Of a stretch of 9,292 bases of DNA, positions 1 through 6,600 are shown one piece after another (positions within the stretch are counted from its first letter, which is position 1; every line of letters starts with the position of its first letter). The notes beneath the pieces are model-generated. The model did no database searches and was not told the origin of the DNA. It saw nothing but the letters and a program-made list of their open reading frames with translations. The stretch lies in NCBI GenBank assembly GCA_003166055.1, contig PMWR01000349.1, forward strand, positions 1 to 9,292, in the 5' to 3' direction. The DNA comes from Acidobacteriaceae bacterium (GTDB taxonomy: Bacteria; Acidobacteriota; Terriglobia; Terriglobales; Acidobacteriaceae). The position numbers and the translations under genes are program-made.

Positions 1-1153
1 CAAGATCGATGTAGGGGTTTAACTCCTCGCAGTGGAGACTCGCAGGCAGTTGCCTGTGCTTCATGGCCAATAGCACTTTAATGACACCGGCAATTCCAGC
101 CGCAGCTTCAAGGTGTCCCACATTCGTCTTCACCGAGCCAAGACCGCATGTCGCCTCGGCCGGTGCGCGGTCTGACTCTTCATACAACGCCCGGAACGCT
201 CGCTTCAGCGCGTTGATTTCTACCGGATCGCCTAATTCCGTTCCTGTCCCATGTGCCTCGATGTACCCGACGCACTCCGCCGGAATCCCCGCGCGCCGAT
301 ACGCCGTCTTAATCAGCTCTTCCTGAGCCAACCCGTTTGGCGAGGTTAGAGAATGCGCCCGTCCGCCGTGGTTTTCCGCCGTCGCGCGTATCAGGCCGTA
401 GATGGAGTCGCCGTCCGCCAGCGCCTTGCGCAGCGGCTTCAACAGCAGGGCGCCTACGCCTTCGCCGCGCACATAGCCGTTGGCTCCCTTGCCGAAGGTC
501 TTGCAGCGGCCATCCGGGCTGAGCATCCCGGCCTTCTCGAACGCGACGAAGCCAGTCGGGCTCAGCAGTAGGTTGACGCCCCCCGCAATTGCCTGATCGC
601 AGTCGCCCGCTTCGAGGCTCCGCACCGCACGATGCAGCGCGACCAGAGAACTGGAACACGCTGTATCGACCGGCTCGCTCGGGCCGTGCAGGTCGAGCAG
701 ATAAGAGACGCGGTTGGCGAGGATCGAGTGCGCCACGCCTGCCGGAGTCTGGCCTTCCACACTCACGCCATGGCGGTTCAGCAGGTCGTTGTAGTCGTAA
801 GAAGAAACGCCGACAAACAGTCCGGTATTCGATCCGGCGAGCGATTTCGGGTTATATCCGGCGTCTTCGATAGCGGCCCATACGGTCTCAAGGAAGACGC
901 GCTGCTGGGGATCCATTCGCTCGGCCTCACGCGGCGAAATCCCGAAAAAGAGCGGGTCGAATGCGTCCACGTCTTCGATAAATCCGCCCCAGCGAACCGG
1001 CGTCCGGTCCGGATCCGACTCGGCTCTCCAGTCCCAGCGCTCGGCTGGAATTTCGCGAATGCAGTCGTCGCCATTCCGCAGATGCTCCCAGAACTTATCG
1101 AGTCGCGGACTGCCGGGTAGGCGCGCGGCCATGCCGACGACTGCGATTGCATC
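1..1153 (-). other. Ketosynthase domain 2, active, cut by the window edge
   Basis: Residues 1753-2136, starting DAIAVVGMAARLPG. All three catalytic residues lie inside the window: Cys1918 (DTACSSS), His2053 (EAHGTGTELGDP) and His2099 (KTNVGHLEAAAG). Only the C-terminal part of the fold, after NPYIDL, is missing. It opens a further extension module whose reductive domains lie to the left of the window. Confidence 0.94.
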
Positions 1154-4100
1154 AGGAGGTTCAGGCGCGGACGCGGGAGCTTCCGGCTCAACAACCACCG
1201 CCGGAAGATCGAGCTCCGGAACGTCGGCGGCAACGCGATCCACCAAGACGGCCAGCGATGGAGTTTCGAAGAAGATAGCCGGGGTCCAATTCAGGTTGTA
1301 ACCATCGTTGATGCAGTTGGTCAGCTCCGCGAGCATGATCGAGTCGAAACCATGCTCGTCGAGCGGCGCTCCGAGCTCAACCTCAGCCGGAGGCACTTTG
1401 AGGATGCGGCTGGTCCACTCGATGACCCTGCGTTCGACCGCGGATCGGAGATCGGTTTGCACAACATGGACAGTTGCCGGCTCGGTCTCGACTGCGCGCG
1501 GCAGGAATGTTGCGCGCAGGCGATTCATCTCTCCGGCGGCGACAATGACCTGACCGACACCCGCGGCAATCGCCCGCTCCAGACACTCCAACCCCTGCCA
1601 GGTCTCAAGCGGAATCATGCCGGTGGCTCGCCGCAGGCGTTCGGCTGTCTGCGGGTCGACGCTCATGCCGCCCTCCGACCACAGCGGCCAGCAGATCGAA
1701 ACCGCCCGGCCGTGACGCTCTCCCGCACTGGCGCGTCGATTGCGATCGTCCGTCAAGCGGTCAAGAAAGGCATTCGCAGCGGCATAATCGGCCTGTCCGG
1801 CATTGCCGAGTACAGCCGCGCCCGATGACGCGTAGATCATCCAATCGAGCGCCGCGTCTCCGATGACCTCATCCAGCCACACAGCGCCGTGGGCCTTTGC
1901 CGCAAAGACCCGGTGCACTTCATCGGGAGTTTTCTGCGCGAGGTATCGATCTTCAATCACGCCCGCATTGTGCAACACACCATCGAACTCGCCGAATTGC
2001 CGGCGGATGCGCGAGTAGGCGGATTCCACTTCCGCGCGAACGGACACATCTGCCGCGATGCTGTAGATATGCAGGCCCGCAGACTGCCATTCCGCCTCCT
2101 GCTTCTTCCTTTCAGCGCTGTCATTGCGACCGCTCAGAATAACGGTTGCGTTGTAATTCTTCGCAAGGTGCAGGGCGAAGATGCGGCCCAACCCGCCCCA
2201 TCCGCCGGTAATCCAGTACACGCCTCGCTCACGGAAGCTGGTGCGCTCGGGCTGCGGAAGCTCGCGTACACGTCGCTCCTCGCGAATGCCCGCAACTGTG
2301 TACCGGATTTCCCCGGCTGCGGGCTCGCGCAGCTCCGTGCGCAGAATCTCCGCAAGGCGGCTGTGCGTCAGGTCCGAAGGGTATCGAATGACCGATCCCG
2401 AAATGCGCGGATGCTCCTGGCGCGCGGTTCTGAGCAGTGCCGCAAGCGAACCCGTCACAGCTTCCGCGACAGCCTCCGGCGCAAGCACCGCGATGCGCCT
2501 CTCTTCCGAGAGACGTTCGCGCAGCGCGGCGAAGACCGCCTGAAAACAGGCTTCGGCGTGCTCTGCAATGCTGCCTGTCGTTGCGGGGAGCACACGAAAT
2601 TCAACTCTCGCCACGGCCGCCGACAAGCTCTTCGCAACTGCGGCGTCCGCGACGAAGACCAGGCTCTCGGACTGGTGATTCACCTCGCGATTCCCGGACT
2701 GGCGATTTACGGCCCCATGCGGCAGCGCGGCCGCTTGCCACTCCATGCTCCCGAAGAACAGCCCGTTCGACGCGGCAGTTTTCTGAATCGGCCGAATCTG
2801 ATATCCGCGAAGTTCCAGGCAAACGCGCCCGTTGGAATCCACCACCGTGATGTCGCAACTGAGTGTTTGCAGCGACCGGGCATACGCGAAGACGGTGCCG
2901 TGAGGCGCCCGGCGATACACAAGCTCTCGCAGCCCGAACGGGACCAGCGTCTCCCGATCATCCGATTGTTCAAGCAGCAATCCAAGCATCGTCTGGAATG
3001 CGCCGTCGAGCAGGCCCGGATGCCACTCCACTCCACTGATTTCCGGCACTGTGAGCTCCGCCAGGCATTCGCCATTGCCATAGATCAGCGATTGAACAGG
3101 ACGAAAGGCCTGCCCATAGCGAATGCCCCGGTTGGCGAAGCGCGCATAGAAAGACTCAGCATTCATGCCTGCGGAGCAGCGAGCGCGAATTGCCGAGAGG
3201 TCGAGAGACGGAGCTTCGGAAGACGCAGCCGTCGGCAGGCCGCACTCGAAGATTCGCGCGCCGTCGCTGTCACCAACCTCGACAGAATCGGAGCCCTGCC
3301 CAGCCTTCACGCGAAGCTCGACCGTGCGGGCGCCGTTCGACAAATCCAGTGGGCGCAACCACACCGCATTGCGCAGACCGAGCACGGGCTTGCCAAGAAC
3401 AATCGTGCCTGCGGCGCGCGCCATCTCCAGATATGCCGCACCCGGTACGATGACATGGCCATCCACGTTGTGACCATCGGCGTAAAACGCACTGGGCTCA
3501 AGCCTGGAGTGGAAGCGCGTTTTCCCCTTCCCCGAAGCATCCTCATGCAACATCGGATGAAGCACAATCGGCGCTGCCTCTCGCTGCTCGATCCAATAGC
3601 GTGTTCTTGTGAACGGGTAATGCGGAAGACTGACCGGCTGCGGTTTTCGCCCGCGATAGAGCAGGTTCCAGTTCGGCTCCCAGCCGCGCACCCACGCCTC
3701 TGCCCAGTCTTCGAGACGCTCCGATGCCGCAGGCTCGGCAAACCCATTCGCTGTTATGCATGCGGACCACACGGGAGCCGCCTTCCCGTTCAGCCACGCC
3801 GCAAGATTATCCAGCAGCGCTGCCCGGTCCACAGCCACTACGGCCAGCCGATGCTCCATCGGAACACGGCCTGCCTGAAGCGTGCGTGCAACCCGCTCCA
3901 GATCGACGTTTTCGCCATTGCGTTCGAGATACTCGCCGAGGTTCTCGACCGCCTTCCGCAGGCGGTCTTCGGATTTTGCCGAGACTACGATCAGGACCGG
4001 GATGCGGGCGTGCGGCGATGACTCAATCCGCTCGGGCCACTCTTCGAGCGTGACGTGCGCGTTCGACCCGCCCGCTCCAAACGAGCTGATGCCGGCGCGC

Positions 4101-6409
4101 CGCGGGCTATCGCCTTCATGATGCCAATCCACGGCCTGGTGCGGAACGAAAAACGGCGAGTGCTCAAAATCAATATGCGAATTCAGCGTGGCGGAGTGAA
4201 GCGACGGAACCAGCTTGCGATGGTAAAGCTCAAGAACCAGCTTCGTGAATCCGGCGATTCCAGCCGCCGCCTCCGCGTGACCGATATTCGATTTGATGGA
4301 ACCGATGGCGCAGAAGCCGGCGTCGGCGGTCGATGCGCGAAACGCCTTCAGCAATCCTGCAAACTCGATTGGATCGCCGAGCGAAGTTCCCGTCCCATGC
4401 GCCTCGATGCAGCCTATTGAGCGCGCCGGTGTTCCCGCTTTTTCGAGACACGAGGAAATCAGGTCGGCATGAGCTGTGGGATTCGGCACAGTGATTCCGC
4501 TGGCACGCCCGCCATGGTTGATCTCAGTCGCCTTGATGACCGCGTAAATGCGATCCCCATCCCGCCTCGCTTTCGAGAGCGGCTTGAGCACCGCCACTCC
4601 AACTCCCTCGCCTGAAACATAGCCGTCGCCGCCCTCTCCGAATGTGCGGCATCGGCCATCCGTGGAGTGCATATTCGCGAGGCCGTAGGTAATGTACTTA
4701 TCCGGATTGAAGGAGAGGTTGACGCCGCCGGCGAGCGCAACTTCACTCGATCCGCTGCGAAGGCTCTCGACCGCAAGGTGCAGCGCAGTCAAAGAGGACG
4801 AGCACGCGGTATCAACGGCCAGGTTCGGCCCATGGAAATTGAAGACATAGGCCACGCGGTTTACTACCGTCGCATAGCTCTCGACGACAGGCGTGGGGTT
4901 GCCCTTCGAGTTCTCGACCGAGGCCAATCCCTGATAGTCGTTGTGCATCAGCCCGGCGAAGACGCCGATCCTGTTCCTGCGCTCCGGTCCACGCGGAGCC
5001 GCCAGCGTGTCCGGCCTGTACCCGGCATCCTCTATCGCTTCCCAGACAGCTTGCAGAAAGAGCCGCTCCTGGGGGTCCATCAACTCCGCTTCCCGAGGCG
5101 AGATGCGGAAGAATCGCGCATCGAAACAGTCGGCGTCGTCAACGAATCCGCCCCACCGCGACAGCGGTTTTCCGGTAGGAGAAGCAATACCATCCAGCCG
5201 TTTCCGATCCCATCGTTGGGGCGGGATCTCCGTAATGCAATCCCTGCCTGCGACAAGGTTTTGCCACAGCTCGGCGACGGAGTTCGCCATGGGATAGCGG
5301 CCGCTCAGGCCGATCACAGCGATGGGTTCCGGTCCCGCATTGCTTGCGGTACGCGAGAACTCGGGAGCAGCTTCCACCGCAGGCGGCATCTGAGCAAAAC
5401 GGGCGGACAAGTAAGCCTGTAATGCCGCAATCGTGGTGTGCTCGAAGAGCAGCGTAGGCTCGATTGCCGTATGCCCTATGCGGCCCAGTTCCGCGACAAT
5501 TTCAAGCATCTGTGCCGAGGTCATTCCCAACTCGTAGAAGCCAGTATGAACGTCGACGCGGGATGCCGAAACGCATAGTTTGCGCGCGAAGATTTCAAGC
5601 AGGTACGGTTCGACTGCGATTGCTTTCGCGGCCACTTGTTGCGCCTGACCTTTCCTTTTGTGCACGACGCCGCGCAACTCCGCGATCTTTCTCCCATCCC
5701 GATTGAAGAACTCAATATCGCTGGACACCATCTGGCTGCCGGCGCGCATCGCTTCGCGCCGGCACGTGGCATAGCAATCATTCCGCAGCAATTCGCTCGC
5801 CCGGAACGCCCCATAGATCACAGGCAGCGCCAGTTCATTCGGATCGGTCGGCATTGCCTCCGCCATCAGCCCTGCAGTACCGAGCACGGCGGCATCGAGC
5901 AATACCGGATGAAAGAGGAAGCGGTTGCCGGCTGCCGCAGCCTCAACTCCGAGGCGCAGCGACATCCTGATTCCCTCCGCATCTTCCAGAATTTCGCCCT
6001 CGGCTTTCATGAATCCGTCGTGCGCCAGCCCAGCCCGCCGGCAAAGCGAATACGCACTCTCGAGAACGGCTCCGCCAGGGGCAGGGAAGGGAAGTCTATC
6101 CGAAAATGCTTCAGGCGCGACGGCGTGCAGTTCCGCCGAGGCATACTGCGTCGATCCACTTGAAATCGCGATCCGCGAGAAGCCGTCCAGCGGCTCAATC
6201 TCCACGCGCAAATCCAGCGCTTCGCCATCGCCTACCGTGCACGGGAGGAACAGGGCAAGATTGCGGAGTTCCGTCGCGCGGAAGTCGATCCCGGCCTTTT
6301 CAGCGGCTCGAAAGATCAGATCGATATACGCGACTCCGGGCAGCACGCGCTCGCCGCGCACGCGGTGGTGGTTCAGGAGCGGATTTTGGGCAGTAAGCCG
6401 GAGATTCAT
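1..6409 (-). CDS. Trans-AT polyketide synthase subunit, N-terminal part: DH-ACP-KS-DH-KR-ACP-KS (3' end outside window)
   Basis: 2136 uninterrupted codons from ATG at 6409 to the window edge, with no stop. Domains by residue: dehydratase 1-245 (His15, Asp172); ACP 262-340 (Ser298); active ketosynthase 362-791 (Cys536, His671, His711); post-KS linker 792-950 ending in YPFTRTRYW; dehydratase 951-1209 (His980, Asp1135); ketoreductase 1213-1636 (TGGWGGLG from Thr1401, Lys1505, Ser1528/1529, Tyr1542); ACP 1652-1733 (Ser1690); ketosynthase from 1753 (Cys1918, His2053, His2099), cut by the edge. The ATG at 6409 is chosen because it overlaps the upstream TGA, and because the in-frame stop at 6506-6508 and lack of other ATG/GTG leave little alternative. 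It places the DH motif only 14 residues from the N-terminus. Inferred role: complete the dehydration begun upstream, then add one two-carbon unit reduced to a second double bond. Extender loading needs a separate AT. Cytoplasmic megaenzyme; no signal peptide. Confidence 0.96.
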   Translation of the reverse strand, partial: MNLRLTAQNPLLNHHRVRGERVLPGVAYIDLIFRAAEKAGIDFRATELRNLALFLPCTVGDGEALDLRVEIEPLDGFSRIAISSGSTQYASAELHAVAPEAFSDRLPFPAPGGAVLESAYSLCRRAGLAHDGFMKAEGEILEDAEGIRMSLRLGVEAAAAGNRFLFHPVLLDAAVLGTAGLMAEAMPTDPNELALPVIYGAFRASELLRNDCYATCRREAMRAGSQMVSSDIEFFNRDGRKIAELRGVVHKRKGQAQQVAAKAIAVEPYLLEIFARKLCVSASRVDVHTGFYELGMTSAQMLEIVAELGRIGHTAIEPTLLFEHTTIAALQAYLSARFAQMPPAVEAAPEFSRTASNAGPEPIAVIGLSGRYPMANSVAELWQNLVAGRDCITEIPPQRWDRKRLDGIASPTGKPLSRWGGFVDDADCFDARFFRISPREAELMDPQERLFLQAVWEAIEDAGYRPDTLAAPRGPERRNRIGVFAGLMHNDYQGLASVENSKGNPTPVVESYATVVNRVAYVFNFHGPNLAVDTACSSSLTALHLAVESLRSGSSEVALAGGVNLSFNPDKYITYGLANMHSTDGRCRTFGEGGDGYVSGEGVGVAVLKPLSKARRDGDRIYAVIKATEINHGGRASGITVPNPTAHADLISSCLEKAGTPARSIGCIEAHGTGTSLGDPIEFAGLLKAFRASTADAGFCAIGSIKSNIGHAEAAAGIAGFTKLVLELYHRKLVPSLHSATLNSHIDFEHSPFFVPHQAVDWHHEGDSPRRAGISSFGAGGSNAHVTLEEWPERIESSPHARIPVLIVVSAKSEDRLRKAVENLGEYLERNGENVDLERVARTLQAGRVPMEHRLAVVAVDRAALLDNLAAWLNGKAAPVWSACITANGFAEPAASERLEDWAEAWVRGWEPNWNLLYRGRKPQPVSLPHYPFTRTRYWIEQREAAPIVLHPMLHEDASGKGKTRFHSRLEPSAFYADGHNVDGHVIVPGAAYLEMARAAGTIVLGKPVLGLRNAVWLRPLDLSNGARTVELRVKAGQGSDSVEVGDSDGARIFECGLPTAASSEAPSLDLSAIRARCSAGMNAESFYARFANRGIRYGQAFRPVQSLIYGNGECLAELTVPEISGVEWHPGLLDGAFQTMLGLLLEQSDDRETLVPFGLRELVYRRAPHGTVFAYARSLQTLSCDITVVDSNGRVCLELRGYQIRPIQKTAASNGLFFGSMEWQAAALPHGAVNRQSGNREVNHQSESLVFVADAAVAKSLSAAVARVEFRVLPATTGSIAEHAEACFQAVFAALRERLSEERRIAVLAPEAVAEAVTGSLAALLRTARQEHPRISGSVIRYPSDLTHSRLAEILRTELREPAAGEIRYTVAGIREERRVRELPQPERTSFRERGVYWITGGWGGLGRIFALHLAKNYNATVILSGRNDSAERKKQEAEWQSAGLHIYSIAADVSVRAEVESAYSRIRRQFGEFDGVLHNAGVIEDRYLAQKTPDEVHRVFAAKAHGAVWLDEVIGDAALDWMIYASSGAAVLGNAGQADYAAANAFLDRLTDDRNRRASAGERHGRAVSICWPLWSEGGMSVDPQTAERLRRATGMIPLETWQGLECLERAIAAGVGQVIVAAGEMNRLRATFLPRAVETEPATVHVVQTDLRSAVERRVIEWTSRILKVPPAEVELGAPLDEHGFDSIMLAELTNCINDGYNLNWTPAIFFETPSLAVLVDRVAADVPELDLPAVVVEPEAPASAPEPPDAIAVVGMAARLPGSPRLDKFWEHLRNGDDCIREIPAERWDWRAESDPDRTPVRWGGFIEDVDAFDPLFFGISPREAERMDPQQRVFLETVWAAIEDAGYNPKSLAGSNTGLFVGVSSYDYNDLLNRHGVSVEGQTPAGVAHSILANRVSYLLDLHGPSEPVDTACSSSLVALHRAVRSLEAGDCDQAIAGGVNLLLSPTGFVAFEKAGMLSPDGRCKTFGKGANGYVRGEGVGALLLKPLRKALADGDSIYGLIRATAENHGGRAHSLTSPNGLAQEELIKTAYRRAGIPAECVGYIEAHGTGTELGDPVEINALKRAFRALYEESDRAPAEATCGLGSVKTNVGHLEAAAGIAGVIKVLLAMKHRQLPASLHCEELNPYIDL
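1211..1456 (-). other. Acyl carrier protein domain 2 (downstream subunit)
   Basis: Residues about 1652-1733. Ser1690 lies in the standard EHGFDSIMLAEL attachment motif, followed by AIFFETPSLAVL for the last helices. It carries the product of the DH-KR module to the next KS. A Pro/Glu/Ala-rich linker (VVVEPEAPASAPEPP) follows before the KS. Confidence 0.93.
1502..2773 (-). other. Ketoreductase domain 2
   Basis: Residues about 1213-1636, with a structural subdomain from GSMEW to about 1390 and then the catalytic Rossmann half. TGGWGGLG starts at Thr1401. Lys1505, Ser1528/1529 and Tyr1542 (ADYAAAN) complete the active site. GVIED places Asp1487 at the position of the second Asp of the LDD fingerprint, which in PKS KRs predicts a B-type (D-configured) alcohol. 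That agrees with an active DH in the same module. Confidence 0.92.
2783..3559 (-). other. Dehydratase domain 2, canonical
   Basis: Residues 951-1209, from HPML to QIRPIQ. HNVDGHVIVP carries His980. RYGQAF (Tyr1098 to Phe1102) is the standard substrate motif. HPGLLDGAFQ carries Asp1135 with Gln1139 at +4. All expected DH elements are present, so it should dehydrate the beta-hydroxy product of the KR that follows it. Confidence 0.93.
3560..4036 (-). other. Post-KS linker without acyltransferase
   Basis: About 159 residues between KS1 and DH2. The stretch LERVARTLQAGRVPMEHRLAVV and the closing SLPHYPFTRTRYW are typical of the KS-flanking linker of trans-AT PKSs. It is far too short for an AT (about 300 residues), and no GHSxG motif is seen. 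This is the best in-sequence evidence that extender loading occurs in trans. Confidence 0.88.
4037..5326 (-). other. Ketosynthase domain 1, active
   Basis: Residues 362-791, from PIAVIGLSGRYPM to SNAHVTLEEW. The full triad is visible: Cys536 in DTACSSS, His671 in EAHGTGTSLGDP and His711 in SNIGHAEAAAG. It should catalyse decarboxylative extension with a malonyl-type unit loaded in trans. It sits after a DH-ACP, so its expected substrate is an alpha,beta-unsaturated chain. Confidence 0.95.
5390..5626 (-). other. Acyl carrier protein domain 1 (downstream subunit)
   Basis: Residues about 262-340. The attachment site is Ser298 in YELGMTSAQMLEIV, with Thr where most ACPs have Asp just before the Ser. 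The helix III/IV region (LLFEHTTIAALQAYLS) is typical and closely matches the ACP of the upstream subunit (LLFEHTTVAALHDYLA). It completes the DH-ACP half of the split bimodule. Confidence 0.9.
5675..6409 (-). other. Dehydratase domain 1 (N-terminal domain of the downstream subunit)
   Basis: Hot-dog-fold DH. HRVRGERVLP gives HxxxGxxxxP with catalytic His15. HPVLLDAA gives catalytic Asp172. Two usual features are changed: position +4 from the Asp is Leu176 instead of Gln/His, and the YGPxF substrate motif reads HDGFM (residues 129-133 region). Both catalytic residues remain, so dehydration is the first choice. It would act on the beta-hydroxyacyl chain passed from KS0 onto the adjacent ACP. 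A weaker alternative is a DH-like domain with another role, such as double-bond isomerisation or oxa-cyclisation. Confidence 0.85.
6406..6409 (-). promoter_or_regulatory. ATGA stop-start overlap coupling the two PKS genes
   Basis: On the minus strand, positions 6409-6406 read ATGA: ATG starts the downstream gene and TGA ends the upstream one. The upstream stretch is G-rich (GGGGGTTGACGG just before the ATG) but has no strong Shine-Dalgarno match. Reinitiation by ribosomes finishing the upstream gene is therefore plausible. This points to one operon and near-equal amounts of the two partner subunits. Confidence 0.85.
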
Positions 6410-6600
6410 TCCGTCAACCCCCAAAAATCTTCGCCTTTGCCATTCGCCACGGCGAAGACCGGCTCGGGAACAGCAGCCCGAACTGCTCGAATCGCAGCCT
6501 CGGCCTCAAGCGCTTCTCCGATGCGTCTCTCGATCAGTTTCCGCTTGCGGAAGAACGGGCCGGGGATGGCTTCGCGCCGTGCTGCCGGAATCGCTTCCGG
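6406..6600 (-). other. C-terminal tail after KS0, candidate dehydratase-docking segment
   Basis: The last 64 residues plus stop. The tail opens with a Pro/Arg-rich stretch (AIPAARREAIPG). Next comes PFFRKRKLIERR, which resembles the PFxRxRYWIE end of post-KS linkers. A charged, Ala/Glu-rich likely helix follows (IGEALEAEAAIRAVRAA), and a short end contains DFWGLTE. No catalytic domain fits. The KS is the last domain of its protein and a DH is the first of the next, so the position matches the largely unstructured docking tails described at KS|DH subunit junctions of trans-AT PKSs. The function is inferred from position, not from a recognised sequence signature. Confidence 0.6.

Noticed and set aside
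309..1233. Short minus-strand open frames within the KS2 region (309-659, 778-1233)
   Set aside because: They are out of frame with the KS2 coding frame, which carries all three catalytic motifs without interruption.
63..1828. Several plus-strand open frames of 60-160 codons (for example at 632-1120, 1352-1828)
   Set aside because: All lie opposite the KS2, ACP2 and KR2 coding sequence. They have no convincing start context or recognisable protein, and GC-rich coding DNA commonly produces such shadows.
1889..4021. A 710-residue plus-strand open frame as a gene
   Set aside because: It is the exact antisense of the KS-linker-DH-KR coding region of gene B, which shows continuous recognisable PKS motifs. 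The plus-strand translation is Arg/His-rich and shows no familiar domain.
6406..6409. A frameshift or assembly break separating what should be one KS-DH protein
   Set aside because: The upstream frame ends in a clean TGA after a plausible tail, and the downstream ATG overlaps it as ATGA. The last residues of the tail do not read into DH sequence in any shifted frame. Split KS|DH subunits are a known arrangement.
5675..6409. DH1 as a pyran synthase or enoyl-isomerase domain
   Set aside because: Both His15 and Asp172 are present, and the domain directly follows KS0 as in dehydrating bimodules. A standard dehydratase is the simpler reading, and the odd secondary motifs are reported as a finding instead.
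6410..6430. A promoter or terminator between the two genes
   Set aside because: The genes overlap, so there is no intergenic space. No hairpin with a T-run and no clear -35/-10 pair stands out in the surrounding coding DNA.
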